A stretch of DNA of 31,914 bases, taken from contig RPFO01001110.1 of the NCBI GenBank assembly GCA_009746045.1, positions 1-31,914 on the forward strand. Reading direction: 5' to 3'. The notes beneath the pieces were generated by a model that was given only the letters and a program-made list of their open reading frames with translations, was not told the DNA's origin and did no database searches. Each line of letters begins with the position of its first letter. The first letter of the stretch is position 1. Source of the DNA: Mesostigma viride (taxonomy: Eukaryota > Streptophyta > Mesostigmatophyceae > Mesostigmatales > Mesostigmataceae). Below are positions 8,861-21,642 of this stretch, piece by piece. The position numbers were made by a program, and so were the translations under genes.

Positions 8861-10537
8861 CGGAACCCGGCACGATGTCGGCTTCTTCGAGGGCGTCAAA
8901 CTCTGTGTCGCGAATCAAACATCCCATCGCTAGCGGCGATCAACTGCGGCTACTGGGCCCATCGCTTGGCCGAGAGGGCGCCGTCCTAAAAATTTCGTAG
9001 CGTTCAGTGCGTCAGTTCGACGGAACGTCCAGAAATTGTTTCGAAACCGTGCAAAAATGTTTAGAAACCGTGAAATTTTGGGCGTTACGGCCGTTTTGTT
9101 GTCCGCATTTCGTTCAGAAACCGTTTCACTGAGCGTTTCCGTTGCAATTTTCGATTCAGACCGAAGTTATAGTCTGAACATGATGTGACTGATATTTATT
9201 CTAAAATTATACGCAAAATTTGAGTTGGAGGAGTGGAGAGTAGTATGATGCTTGCTGGACGAATTTCTGCCAGATTCCGTACTTACCAAGCTGGAAATAA
9301 ATGACTTGGGAGGATTTTCAAGTGGGTAGTACGCGGTGCTGGACCGCCTGGACGCGCCCAAGCAATCGAACGTGCATAAACCAGGACTGCGAGGGGGAGA
9401 GGGTGCGACATGCTGCGACAGCACTTAATTTAATTTCCTGCTGGCTGGGGATGGCGGTCAACGCTGCCTGGAAAATTGGGGATGGACAATGCGTGGGCAT
9501 TGCTTTTATAGCGTTCAATGTTCCATTTCGATGCGTACCTTTAAATTGTTTCTGATCTGGCTGGACGTCGGTGGGCAGTCACGTGCGTGGGAGAGGTTCG
9601 GGGCGCTATGGCCTGCTGCGATAGCTAGGGACCTGGAAATGGAATGTCGTTGTAGATTTAGGTATTATGTTATCGTGCTTCTTTGCTTGACGTATTGGGT
9701 GCCTAGTGAAATCAGTTTGCTGTTCGTGGAAGGCGTGGGTGTGGCCGACGAGTTTCTGTTGTCGTCACACAATATTGGAATGAACGCTGGAATCACTTGT
9801 TGCCACGGGACGTACGCTGGCGATGCCGATGGTGAGTCGTTTGTTTCGATGACCGGGCTAGAATCTGTGATGCTTTTTTCTGGAATATACTGGGCGGTGA
9901 ACGCCCCTGTGGATGCTTGCCTGGTCATGAGTTTAGGGAGTCATTTACTGCTGTACTCGCTGACATTCATGGTGCTTACTGCGTAAGATAATCTGCCTTG
10001 CTTCGCGCGTGGATTTTCACTGGGGTGAAGAGCGCGTCTGGTAACATGTTTACGTGGTGTATAAGGTGATCAATCAACCATTTGTTCATAGAAGGTGTGA
10101 CAGTAGAATGTGTTTTATATTTCTTCATCAAGCAAGTCAAAAGTAATCTCCACTGGCTTACAACCTGAATCTTGCTTTGCTGGGTCTTCTGTGTTCCTGT
10201 CTCATTGTGCAGGCTATCCCCTTGGTTGACCAACCAGGTGATTTGTGGTGCCAGCGGGGCCATATTCGTTTTCTTCTCATTTTCCATCCGTGGCAACGGA
10301 CCGCATGGGCGGGCGGGAGGGCAGAGAGGGCAGGGCAGGCCACGCCAGGCGAGGCAGGAAAGGCTGCAAGGGTATACAGCACAGGTAGGCTGGCAGGCAA
10401 GGGCCATGGGGCATGAGCCATGGGGCTTGAGCTACGAGCCTTGCGGCATGGGGTTTGGGGATGGGGCAAACAGGAGGGCAGGCAGCCAGCCACATCCACA
10501 TGATTAGGGGCCAGACAGCAATCAGGGGCACCGCGGG

Positions 10538-12073
10538 CCCACGCATGCATGCCAGGCACCCCACCAACCCACGCACGCATGCCAGCCACCCCCATGCCCA
10601 CGCACGCATGCCAGCCACCCCCCCCCCCTTACACAAACCCACTTATGCATGCCAGCCACCCCCCACACCCACGTACGCATGCCAGCCACCCTTCACACCC
10701 ACGCACACATGGCAGCCACCCCACGAACCCAGGCACGCATGCCAGCCCCCCCTAAACCCACGCATGCATGGCAGCCCCCCACCACACCCACGCATGCATG
10801 CCACTCCGCCCCCACACCCACGGACGCATGCCAGCCACCCCCCATACCCACGTACGCCCCCCCCACACCCACGCACGCATGCCAGCCCCTCCCCTCGTGC
10901 ATGCATGCATGCCAGCCACCCCACAAACCCACGCATGGATGCCAGCCCCCCCACATGCATGCATGCATGCCAGCCCCCCCCACACCCACGCACGCATGGC
11001 AGCCGCCCCCCCAACCCCAAAACACATGCCAGCCACCCCCCACATGCACGCATGCTTGCCAGCCACCCCACATGCAAACAAGCCCCCCCCCACATGCATG
11101 CTTGCATTCCAGCCACCCCACAAACCCATGCACGCATGCCAGCCACCCCCACACCCACGCACGCATCCCAGCCACCCCACGAGCCCACGCATGCATGCCA
11201 GCCACCTCCCACACGCACGCATGGATGCCAGCCACCCCCCACATGCACGTGCATGCCAGCCACCCCCCACACCCACGCACGCATGGCAGCCCACCCCACG
11301 AACCCAGGCACGCATGCCAGCCACCCCCTAAACCCACGCACGCATGGCAGCCCACCCCCAAACCCAGGCACGCATGCCAGCCACCCACACCCACGCATGC
11401 ATGTCAGCCCCCCCCCCCACACGCATGCATGCCAGCCCCCCCCAAACCCACACACGCGTGCCAGCCCCCCCCCATGCACGCATGCATGCCAGCCACCCCA
11501 CAAACCCACTTATGCATGCCAGCCACCCCCGTCACCAAGTACGCATGCCGTCCCCCCCCACACCCACGCACGCATGCCAGCCTGCCCCGCCCCACATGCG
11601 TGCATGGCAGCTCCCGCCCACACCCACGCATGCATGCCAGCCACCCCACAAACCCATGCACGCATGCCAGCCACCCCCACACCCACGCACGTATGCCACC
11701 CCCCCACAAACCCACGCACGCATGCCAGCCACCCCCCACATGCACGCATGCATGACAGCCACCCCCCACATGCACGTGCATGCCAGCCACCCCCCACACC
11801 CACATACGCATGCCAGCCACCCCCCACACCCACGCACGCATATCAGCCACCCCACAAACCCACGCATGCATGCCAGCCACCCCCCACATGCACGCATGCA
11901 TGCCAGCCACCCCCCGCATGCACGTGCATGCTAGCCACCCCCCACACCCACGTACGCATGCCAGCCACCCCCCACACCCACGCACGCATGGCAGCCACCC
12001 CACAAACCCAGGCACACATGCCAGCCACCCTCTAAACCCACGCATGCATGGCAGCTCCCCACCACACCCACGA
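10538..12073 (+). repeat. C-rich minisatellite of unit 3
   Basis: Same variant order as unit 2. Differences are chiefly lengths of C runs and small indels (for example near 11470 and 11827), as expected from replication slippage after a recent duplication. Confidence 0.95.
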
Positions 12074-12919
12074 ATGGACAGGGCACGCCCCACGGTCGCG
12101 CACAAGGGCACTGTCGAGTAATGTACAAAACGTTGTCTACATGAAGTCATGGTGGGCATGAACGACGGTGCATGTGTTTACAAAGGATTGCCACTCAATG
12201 AATATTAATGAATGATGAACATGGGAGTTTGCATGGAAGTGTTTGGTCGTTATGGCTGCCGCTTGCAAAAAGCGGTACCCACATTGTGTCCTGCATGGCA
12301 TAGCTGCATTGTCAGTTTCAGTTGTTAGGAAGTAATGAGTAAGGAAATACTTGCATGCAATGAACGGCGACGTCTCACAATATACGGTACTATTCGGACT
12401 GGGTTGATGTACTAGTAGTACGACGCGTGCTGGACGTGCACGTGAGGGACGGAGCGTGGGATCGACGGTGCGGCAGGCCGGCGCGAGCGCGCGCGATGGG
12501 AAGCCCCCAAAGGAAGGCCGCCGAGCGTTCGCCCCCCGGCGTAGGGGCCGGGCCGGTCGGCGGGCTCAACCCGGCGGGTCGAAGCTTTCGGCGGGGGCCT
12601 CAGGGCCCCTGGTGGCGTAGTGCGTCCGAAAAAGTGGGGGGCCTTGGCCCCCCCACTAGTTGCCTCTAGTGACTACGATTAACCCCAACGCAAAAGTTTG
12701 GCGAACCGTGAGGCCCGAAAAGTGGCCCGTACGAAAACCGCGAGCGCAGGGCGGCCGATAGTCAGGGCGATTCGGAGATCCGCGGTGGCGCCCAATCGGG
12801 GCAGTTGCCCGAAAAGTGGCAAACTAGGGAGATCGACTGTCACAAAGTCTGAACGGGGTCTGAAACGGCAGTTACGTCCAGATCCGGTTCAGAATTTTTG
12901 CGGGCAGGTGGGAGGCCAG

Positions 12920-12945
12920 CCAATGGCCGCGGCCAGATAAAAATA
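12920..12945 (+). promoter_or_regulatory. CCAAT / palindrome / TATA-like composite, unit 4
   Basis: CCAAT 12920-12924, ATAAAAATA 12937-12945, intact palindrome. The sequence just upstream differs from unit 2 (GAATTTTTGCGGGCAGGTGGG), yet the composite is unchanged. Confidence 0.35.
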
Positions 12946-13615
12946 CGGAACCCGGCACGATGTCGGCTTGTTGCGCGGCCGTCAAACTCTCGGTCGCGAA
13001 TCAAACAACCTCCTGCAACGGCGGATCTACTGCAGCTAGAGGGCCCATCGCTTGGCCGAGAGCGCGCCGTTCTTTTTGGCCGTAGCGTTCAGTGCGGCAA
13101 GTCGACGTAGCGTTCAGAAATCGTTGAGAAACCGTGCAAAAAATGTTTGGATACCGTAAAAATTTAGGCGTTACGGCCGTTTTCCTGTCCGCATTGCGTT
13201 CAGAAACCGTTTCACTGAGTTGTTCCGCATCACTTTTCGATTCAGACCGAAGTTATAGTCTGAACATGATGTGACTGATATTTATTCTAAAATTATACGC
13301 AAATTTTGAGTTGGAGGAGTGGAGAGTAGTATGATGCTTGCTGGACGAATTTCTGCCATATTCCGTACTTACCAAGCAGGGAAAAAATGACTTGGGAGGA
13401 TTTTCAAGTGGGTAGTACGCGGTGCTGGACCGCCTGGACGCGCCCAAGCAATCGAACGTGCATACCAGGACTGCGAGGGGGTGAGGGGGCGACATGCTGC
13501 GACAGCACCTTGATTTAATTTCCTGCTGGCTGGGGATGGCGGTCAACGCTGCCTGGAAAATTGGCGATGGACAATGCGTGGGCATTGCTTTTAAAGCGTT
13601 CAATGTTCAATTTCG

Positions 13616-14244
13616 ATGCGTACCTTTGAATTGTTTCTGATCTGGCTGGACGTCGGTGGGCACTCACGTGCGTGGGAGAGGTTCGGGGCGCTATGGCCTG
13701 CTGCGATAGCTAGCGACCTGGAAATGGAATGTCGTTGTAGATTTAGGTATTATGTTATCGTGCTTCTTCGCTTGACGTATTGGGTGCCTAGTGAAATCAG
13801 TTTGCTGTTCGTGGAAGGCGTGGGTGTGGCCGACGAGTTTCTGTTGTCGTCACACAATATTGGAATGAACGCTGGATTTGTTGCCACGGGACGTACGCTG
13901 GCGATGCCGATGGTGAGTCGTTTGTTTCGATGACCGGGCTAGTGCCTGCTCTCTTTCTGATGCGTTTCCTCGGTTGCGTTGTTTCCATTGGGCCGAATTC
14001 ACGTAGTCGCAGCGAAGACATAGCGTAGCAAAGGTCTGCGTTTCATTTTTTAGCCGTGCAGGACGCCATCTTCATGGTCCTTCGGGTTTCCCGTGTCAAC
14101 GTCCGTTGCCAGAGGATCTGTGATGATTTTTTCTGGAATATACTGGGCGGTGAAAGCCCCTGTGGATGCTTGCCTGGTCATGAGTTTAGGGCGTCATTTA
14201 CTGCTGTACTCGCTGACATTCATGGTGCTTACTGCGTAAGATAA
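13616..14244 (+). other. Possible two-exon frame in block D of unit 4 (weak)
   Basis: An ATG frame at 13616-13912 meets a consensus-like donor (ATG/GTGAGT, GT at 13913). A pyrimidine-rich stretch ending in GTGCAG lies at 14061, and the frame after it (14062-14244) is open. Both sides break between codons, so removal of 149 bp would join 99 and 60 codons. Unit 5 (17604-17900 / 18051-18233) and unit 8 (27346-27678 / 27829-28011) can do the same. In units 1 and 7 the first part is frameshifted, and in units 2 and 3 the acceptor is deleted. The three base substitutions between units 4 and 8 in the first part all change the residue, which argues against a selected protein. No family is recognised; a spliced non-coding RNA is an alternative. 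Confidence 0.12.
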
Positions 14245-14790
14245 TCTGCCTTGCTTCGCGCGTGGATTTTCACTGGGGTGAAGAGCGCATCTGGTAACTT
14301 GTTTAGGTGGTGTATAAGGTGATCAATCAACCATTTGTTCATAGAAGGTGTGACAGTAGAAGGTGTTTTATATTTCTTCAACAAGCAAGTCAAAAGTAAT
14401 CTCCACTGGCTTACAACCTGAATCTTGCTTTGCTGGGTCTGCTGTGTTCCTGTCTCATTGTGCAGGCTATCCCCTTGGTTGACCAACCAGGTGATTTGTG
14501 GTGCCAGCGGGGCCATATTGGTTTTCTTCTCATTTTCCATCCGTGGCAACGGACCGCATGGGCGGGCGGGAGGGCAGAGAGGGCAGGGCAGGCCACGCCA
14601 GGCGAGGCAGGAAAGGCTGCAAGGGTATACAGCACAGGTAGGCTGGCAGGCAAGGGCCATGCGGCATGAGCCATGGGGCTTGAGCTACGAGCCTTGCGGC
14701 ATGGGGTTTGGGGATGGGGCAAACAGGAGGGCAGGCAGCCAGCCACATCCACATGATTAGGGGCCAGACAGGAATCAGGGGCACCGCGGG

Positions 14791-16056
14791 CCCACTTATG
14801 CATGCCAGGCACCCCACCAACCCACGCACGCATGCCAGCCACCCCCGTGCCCACGCACGCATGCCAGCCACCGCCCTCCCCACACACAAACCCACTTATG
14901 CATGCCAGCCACCCCCCACACCCACGTACGCATGCCAGCCACCCCCCACACCCACGCACGCATGGCAGCCACCCCACGAACCCAGGCACGCATGCCAGCC
15001 AACCCCCACATGCACGCATGCTTGCCAGCCACCCCACATGCAAACAAGCCCCCCCCCACATGCATGCTTGCATTCCAGCCACCCCACAAACCCACGCACG
15101 GATGCCAGCCACCCCACGAGCCCACGCATGCATGCAAGCCACCCCCCACATGCACGCATGGATGCCAGCCACCCCCCACATGCACGTGCATGCCAGCCAC
15201 CCCCCACACCCACGTACGCATGCCAGCCCCCCCCCCCACACGCATGCATGCCATCCCCCCACAAACCCACACACGCGTGCCAGCCACCCCCACACCCACG
15301 CACTTATGTCACCCCCCCCCACACACACGCATGCATGCCACCCCCCCCCCAAACCCACACACGCGTGCCAGCCCCCCCCCACATGCACGCATGCATGCCA
15401 GCCACCCCACCAACCCACTTATGCATGCCAGCCACCCCCGTCACCAACGTACGCATGCCGTCCCCCCCCACACCCACGCACGCATGCCAGCCTGCCCCGC
15501 CCCACATGCGTGCATGGCAGCTCCCCCCCAAACCCACGCATGCATGCCAGCCACCCCCCACACCCACGCATGCATGCCAGCCACCCCACAAACCCACGCA
15601 TGCATGGCAGCTCCCCACCACACCAACGAATGCATGCCAGCCCCCCCCACATGCAAGCATGCAGCCTAGTGCCAGCCATCCCCTAAACCCACGCATGCAT
15701 GCCAGCCACCCCCACACCCACGAATGCATGCCAGCCCCCCGCAAACCCACACACGCTTGCCACCCCCCCCACACATGCACGCATGCATGGCAGCCCCCCA
15801 CAAACCCACTTATGCATGCCAGCCACCCCCCTCACCACAAACCCACGCACGCATGCGAGCCACCCCCCACATGCACGCATACATGACAGCCACCCCCCAC
15901 ATGCACGTGCATGCCAGCCACCCCCCACACCCACATACGCATGCCAGCCACCCCCCACACCCACGCACGCATGGCAGCCACCCCCCACACCCACGTACGC
16001 ATGCCAGCCACCCCCTAAACACACGCATGCATGGCAGCTCCCCACCACACCCACGA
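14791..16056 (+). repeat. C-rich minisatellite of unit 4 (short)
   Basis: About 42 monomers. Relative to unit 5, a run of monomers of about 285 bp is absent: sequence passes from CCAGGCACGCATGCCAGCC directly into AACCCCCACATGC near 15000. The remaining order agrees with unit 5, including the non-canonical GCAGCCTAGTGCCAGCC interruption near 15661. Confidence 0.95.
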
Positions 16057-16907
16057 ATGGACAGGGCTGGCCTGCCGCGCCCCACGGTCGCGCACAAGGG
16101 CACTGTCGAGTCATGTACAAAACATTGTCTACATGAAGCCATAGTGGGCATGACCGATGGTGCATGTGTTTACAAAGGATTGCCACTCAATGAATATTAA
16201 TGAATGATGAACATTTGAGTTTGCATGGAAGTGTTTGGTCGTTATGGCTGCCGCTAAAGCGGTACCCACATTGTGTCCTGCATGGCATAGCTGCATTGTG
16301 AGTTTCAGTTGTTAGGAAGTAATGAGTAAGGAAATACTTGCATGCACTGAACGGCGACGTCTCACAATGTACGGTACTATTCGGACTGCCCGTTGATGTA
16401 CTAGTAGTAGGACGCGTGCTGGACGTGCCTGTGAGGGACGGAGCGTGGGATCGACGGTGCGGCGGGCCGGCGCGAGCGCGCGCGATGGGAAGCCCCCAAA
16501 GGAAGGCCGCCGAGCGTTCGCCCCCGGCGTAGTAGGCCGGGCCGGTCGGCGGGCTCAACCCGGCATGCCGAAGCTTTCGGCGGGGGCCTCAGGGCCCCTG
16601 GTGGCGTAGTGCGTCCGAAAAAGTGGGGGGCCTTGGCCCCCCACTAGTCCCCCTCTAGTGACTACGATTAACCCCAACGCAAAAGTTTGGCGAACCGTGA
16701 GGCCCGAAAAGTGGCCCGTACGAAAACCGCGAGCGCAGGGCGGCCGATAGTCAGGGCGATTCGGAGATCCGCGGTGGCGCCCAATCGGGGCAGTTGCCCG
16801 AAAAGTGGCAAACTAGGGAGATCGACTGTCACAAAGTCTGAACGGGGTCTGAAACGGCAGTTACGTCCAGATCCGGTTCAGAATTTTGCGGGCAGGTGGG
16901 AGGCCAG

Positions 16908-16933
16908 CCAATGGCCGCGGCCAGATAAAAATA
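16908..16933 (+). promoter_or_regulatory. CCAAT / palindrome / TATA-like composite, unit 5
   Basis: CCAAT 16908-16912, ATAAAAATA 16925-16933, intact palindrome. Confidence 0.35.
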
Positions 16934-18779
16934 CGGAACCCGGCACGATGTCGGCTTGTTGCGAGGCCGTCAAACTCTCGGTCGCGAATCAAACAACCTC
17001 CTGCAACGGCGGATCTACTGCAGCTAGAGGGCCCATCGCTTGGCCGAGAGCGCGCCGTTCTTTTTGGCCGTAGCGTTCAGTGCGTCAGGTCAACGTAGCG
17101 TTCAGAAATCGTTGAGAAACCGTGCAAAAAATGTTTGGATACCGTAAAAATTTAGGCGTTACGGCCGTTTTCCTGTCCGCATTGCGTTCAGAAACCGTTT
17201 CACTGAGTTGTTCCGCATCACTTTTCGATTCAGACCGAAGTTATAGTCTGAACATGATGTGACTGATATTTATTCTAAAATTATACGCAAATTTTGAGTT
17301 GGAGGAGTGGAGAGTAGTATGATGCTTGCTGGACGAATTTCTGCCATATTCCGTACTTACCAAGCAGGGAAAAAATGACTTGGGAGGATTTTCAAGTGGG
17401 TAGTACGCGGTGCTGGACCGCCTGGACGCGCCCAAGCAATCGAACGTGCATACCAGGACTGCGAGGGGGTGAGGGGGCGACATGCTGCGACAGCACCTTG
17501 ATTTAATTTCCTGCTGGCTGGGGATGGCGGTCAACGCTGCCTGGAAAATTGGCGATGGACAATGCGTGGGCATTGCTTTTAAAGCGTTCAATGTTCAATT
17601 TCGATGCGTACCTTTGAATTGTTTCTGATCTGGCTGGACGTCGGTGGGCACTCACGTGCGTGGGAGAGGTTCGGGGCGCTATGGCCTGCTGCGATAGCTA
17701 GCGACCTGGAAATGGAATGTCGTTGTAGATTTAGGTATTATGTTATCGTGCTTCTTCGCTTGACGTATTGGGTGCCTAGTGAAATCAGTTTGCTGTTCGT
17801 GGAAGGCGTGGGTGTGGCCGACGAGTTTCTGTTGTCGTCACACAATATTGGAATGAACGCTGGATTTGTTGCCACGGGACGTACGCTGGCGATGCCGATG
17901 GTGAGTCGTTTGTTTCGATGACCGGGCTAGTGCCTGCTCTCTTTCTGATGCGTTTCCTCGGTTGCGTTGTTTCCATTGGGCCGAATTCACGTAGTCGCAG
18001 CGAAGACATAGCGTAGCAAAGGTCTGCGTTTCATTTTTTTAGCCGTGCAGGACGCCATCTTCATGGTCCTTCGGGTTTCCCGTGTCAACGTCCGTTGCCA
18101 GAGGATCTGTGATGATTTTTTCTGGAATATACTGGGCGGTGAAAGCCCCTGTGGATGCTTGCCTGGTCATGAGTTTAGGGCGTCATTTACTGCTGTACTC
18201 GCTGACATTCATGGTGCTTACTGCGTAAGATAATCTGCCTTGCTTCGCGCGTGGATTTTCACTGGGGTGAAGAGCGCATCTGGTAACTTGTTTAGGTGGT
18301 GTATAAGGTGATCAATCAACCATTTGTTCATAGAAGGTGTGACAGTAGAAGGTGTTTTATATTTCTTCAACAAGCAAGTCAAAAGTAATCTCCACTGGCT
18401 TACAACCTGAATCTTGCTTTGCTGGGTCTGCTGTGTTCCTGTCTCATTGTGCAGGCTATCCCCTTGGTTGACCAACCAGGTGATTTGTGGTGCCAGCGGG
18501 GCCATATTGGTTTTCTTCTCATTTTCCATCCGTGGCAACGGACCGCATGGGCGGGAGGGAGGGCAGAGAGGGCAGGGCAGGCCACGCCAGGCGAGGCAGG
18601 AAAGGCTGCAAGGGTATACAGCACAGGTAGGCTGGCAGGCAAGGGCCATGGGGCATGAGCCATGGGGCTTGAGCTACGAGCCTTGCGGCATGGGGTTTGG
18701 GGATGGGGCAAACAGGAGGGCAGGCAGCCAGCCACATCCACATGATTAGGGGCCAGACAGCAATCAGGGGCACCGCGGG

Positions 18780-20328
18780 CCCACTTATGCATGCCAGGCA
18801 CCCCACCAACCCACGCACGCATGCCAGCCACCCCCGTGCCCACGCACGCATGCCAGCCACCGCCCCCCCCACACACAAACCCACTTATGCATGCCAGCCA
18901 CCCCCCACACCCACGTACGCATGCCAGCCACCCCCACACCCACGCACGCATGGCAGCCACCCCACGAACCCAGGCACGCATGCCAGCCCCCCCCTCAAGC
19001 CACTCATGCATGGCAGCCCCCCACCACACCCACGCATGCATGCCACTCCCCCCCACACCCACGCACGCATGCCAGCCACCCCCCACACCCACGTACGCCC
19101 CCCCCACACCCACGCACGCATGCCAGCCCCCCCCTCATGCACGCATGCCTGCCAGCCACCCCACAAACCCACGCATGGATGCCAGCCCCCCCCACATGCA
19201 TGCATGCATGCCAGCCACCCCCCACACCCACGCACGCATGGCAGCCACCCCCCCAACCCACGCACGCATGCCAGCCAACCCCCACATGCACGCATGCTTG
19301 CCAGCCACCCCACATGCAAACAAGCCCCCCCCACATGCATGCTTGCATTCCAGCCACCCCACAAACCCACGCACGGATGCCAGCCACCCCACGAGCCCAC
19401 GCATGCATGCCAGCCACCCCCCACATGCACGCATGGATGCCAGCCACCCCCCACATGCACGTGCATGCCAGCCACCCCCCACACCCACGTACGCATGCCA
19501 GCCCCCCCCCCCACACGCATGCATGCCATCCCCCCCACAAACCCACACACGCGTGCCAGCCACCCCCACACCCACGCACTTATGTCACCCCCCCCCCACA
19601 CACGCATGCATGCCACCCCCCCCAAACCCACACACGCGTGCCAGCCCCCCCCACATGCACGCATGCATGCCAGCCACCCCACCAACCCACTTATGCATGC
19701 CAGCCACCCCCGTCACCAACGTACGCATGCCGTCCCCCCCCACACCCACGCACGCATGCCAGCCTGCCCCGCCCCACATGCGTGCATGGCAGCTCCCCCC
19801 AAACCCACGCATGCATGCCAGCCACCCCCCACACCCACGCATGCATGCCAGCCACCCCACAAACCCACGCATGCATGGCAGCTCCCCACCACACCAACGA
19901 ATGCATGCCAGCCCCCCCCACATGCAAGCATGCAGCCTAGTGCCAGCCATCCCCTAAACCCACGCATGCATGCCAGCCACCCCCACACCCACGAATGCAT
20001 GCCAGCCCCCCCGCAAACCCACACACGCTTGCCACCCCCCCACACATGCACGCATGCATGGCAGCCCCCCCACAAACCCACTTATGCATGCCAGCCACCC
20101 CCCTCACCACAAACCCACGCACGCATGCGAGCCACCCCCCACATGCACGCATACATGACAGCCACCCCCCACATGCACGTGCATGCCAGCCACCCCCCAC
20201 ACCCACATACGCATGCCAGCCACCCCCCACACCCACGCACGCATGGCAGCCACCCCCCACACCCACGTACGCATGCCAGCCACCCCCTAAACACACGCAT
20301 GCATGGCAGCTCCCCACCACACCCACGA
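18780..20328 (+). repeat. C-rich minisatellite of unit 5
   Basis: About 52 monomers, with the same order as unit 4 plus the segment missing there. The GCAGCCTAGTGCCAGCC interruption occurs near 19931 and the CTCACCACAAACCC landmark near 20102. Confidence 0.95.
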
Positions 20329-20942
20329 ATGGACAGGGCTGGCCTGCCGCGCCCCACGGTCGCGCACAAGGGCACTGTCGAGTCATGTACAAAACATTGT
20401 CTACATGAAGCCATAGTGGGCATGACCGATGGTGCATGTGTTTACAAAGGATTGCCACTCAATGAATATTAATGAATGATGAACATTTGAGTTTGCATGG
20501 AAGTGTTTGGTCGTTATGGCTGCCGCTAAAGCGGTACCCACATTGTGTCCTGCATGGCATAGCTGCATTGTGAGTTTCAGTTGTTAGGAAGTAATGAGTA
20601 AGGAAATACTTGCATGCACTGAACGGCGACGTCTCACAATGTACGGTACTATTCGGACTGCCCGTTGATGTACTAGTAGTAGGACGCGTGCTGGACGTGC
20701 CTGTGAGGGACGGAGCGTGGGATCGACGGTGCGGCGGGCCGGCGCGAGCGCGCGCGATGGGAAGCCCCCAAAGGAAGGCCGCCGAGCGTTCGCCCCCCGG
20801 CGTAGTAGGCCGGGCCGGTCGGCGGGCTCAACCCGGCATGCCGAAGCTTTCGGCGGGGGCCTCAGGGCCCCTGGTGGCGTAGTGCGTCCGAAAAAGTGGG
20901 GGGCCTTGGCCCCCCCACTAGTCCCCTTCTAGTGACTACGAT

Positions 20943-21642
20943 TAACCCCAACGCAAAAGTTTGGCGAACCGTGAGGCCGAAAAGTGGCCCGTACGAAACC
21001 GCGAGCGCAGGGCGGCCGATAGTCAGGGCGATCCGGAGATCCGCGGTGGCGCCCAATCGGAGCAGTTGCCCGAAAAGTGGCAAACTAGGCAGATCGACTG
21101 TCACAAAGTCTGAACGGGGTCATGGTGGGCATGAACGACGGTGCATGTGTTTACAAAGGATTGCCACTCAATGAATATTAATGAACCCGAACATGGGAGT
21201 TTGCATGGAAGTGTTTGGTCGTTATGGCTGCCGCTTGCAAAAAGCGGCTACCCACATTGTGTCCTGCATGGCATAGCTGCATTGTCAGTTTCAGTTGTTA
21301 GGAAGTAATGAGTAAGGAAATACTTGCATGCAATGAACGGCGTCTCAAATATACGGTACTATTCGGACTGGGTTGATGTACTAGTAGTACGACGCGTGCT
21401 GGACGTGCACGTGAGGGACGGAGCGTGGGATCGACGGTGCGGGCCGGCGCGAGCGCGCGCGATGGGAAGCCCCAAAGGAAGGCCGCCGAGCGTTCGCCCC
21501 CCGGCGTAGGGGCCGGGCCGGTCGCGGGCTAACCCGGGGGTCGAAGCTTTCGGCGGGGGCCTCAGGGCCCCTGGTGGCGTAGTGCGTCCGAAAAAGTGGG
21601 GGGCCTTGGCCCCCCCACTAGTCCCCCTCTAGTGACTACGAT
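20943..21642 (+). repeat. Shortened unit 6 (0.7 kb, large internal deletion)
   Basis: Only the first 178 bases of block C (20943-21120) and the last part of the unit (most of block A and all of block B, 21121-21642) are present. About 3.4 kb, including the promoter-like composite, block D, block F and the minisatellite, is missing. The break shows a three-base overlap, GTC, at 21119-21121. The right side has the variants of units 2 and 3 (GAACGACGGTG and CACGTGAGGG), so the parent was of that subfamily. The stretch also shows an unusual number of one- to three-base deletions. Confidence 0.92.

Larger units (their letters stand above)
8595..12679 (+). repeat. Macrosatellite unit 3, twin of unit 2
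   Basis: Near-identical to unit 2 over its whole length. It has the same 173-bp block D deletion, the same order of minisatellite variants and the same block B variant (GCAGGCCGG). The differences I could see include the length of long C runs (11 C at 11408-11418 against 12 in unit 2), a small loss near 11470 in the minisatellite, and a CACCC monomer end near 11827 that unit 2 lacks. The last bases of block B differ at 12661 (TGCCTCTAGT), so the exchange that made the twins may end close to there. Confidence 0.95.
12680..16668 (+). repeat. Macrosatellite unit 4 (about 4.0 kb)
   Basis: The shortest of the full copies. Blocks C, D and F are nearly identical to unit 5, including the diagnostic block C variants GGGGCAGTTG and CTTGTTGCG and the absence of four bases near 13876 (GCTGGATTTG). 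It retains the block D segment deleted in units 2 and 3. Its minisatellite is about 285 bp shorter than that of unit 5 because one internal run of monomers is missing near 15000. Block B carries the GGCATGCCG variant shared only with unit 5. Confidence 0.95.
16669..20942 (+). repeat. Macrosatellite unit 5, twin of unit 4
   Basis: Twin of unit 4 with a fuller minisatellite. Blocks C and D differ from unit 4 by only a few bases, for example one base less in the GAATTTTGCG run near 16892 and one more T before the acceptor-like CAG near 18050. The block F sequence has one clear private change (GGGAGGGAGG at 18552). After block B it joins the severely shortened unit 6. Confidence 0.95.

Noticed and set aside
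14411-15418. Long minus-strand frames rich in Gly, Trp, Cys, Met and Val
   Set aside because: These are the reverse of the same stop-free C-rich monomer, and several overlapping frames are open at once.
18697-20472. Very long + strand frames through the minisatellites (up to about 614 codons), rich in His, Pro and Thr
   Set aside because: The monomer has no stop codon in any of six frames, so length means nothing. Frames switch at each indel, overlapping frames are equally long, and the shared tail into block A is cut by stops in units 2, 3 and 8.
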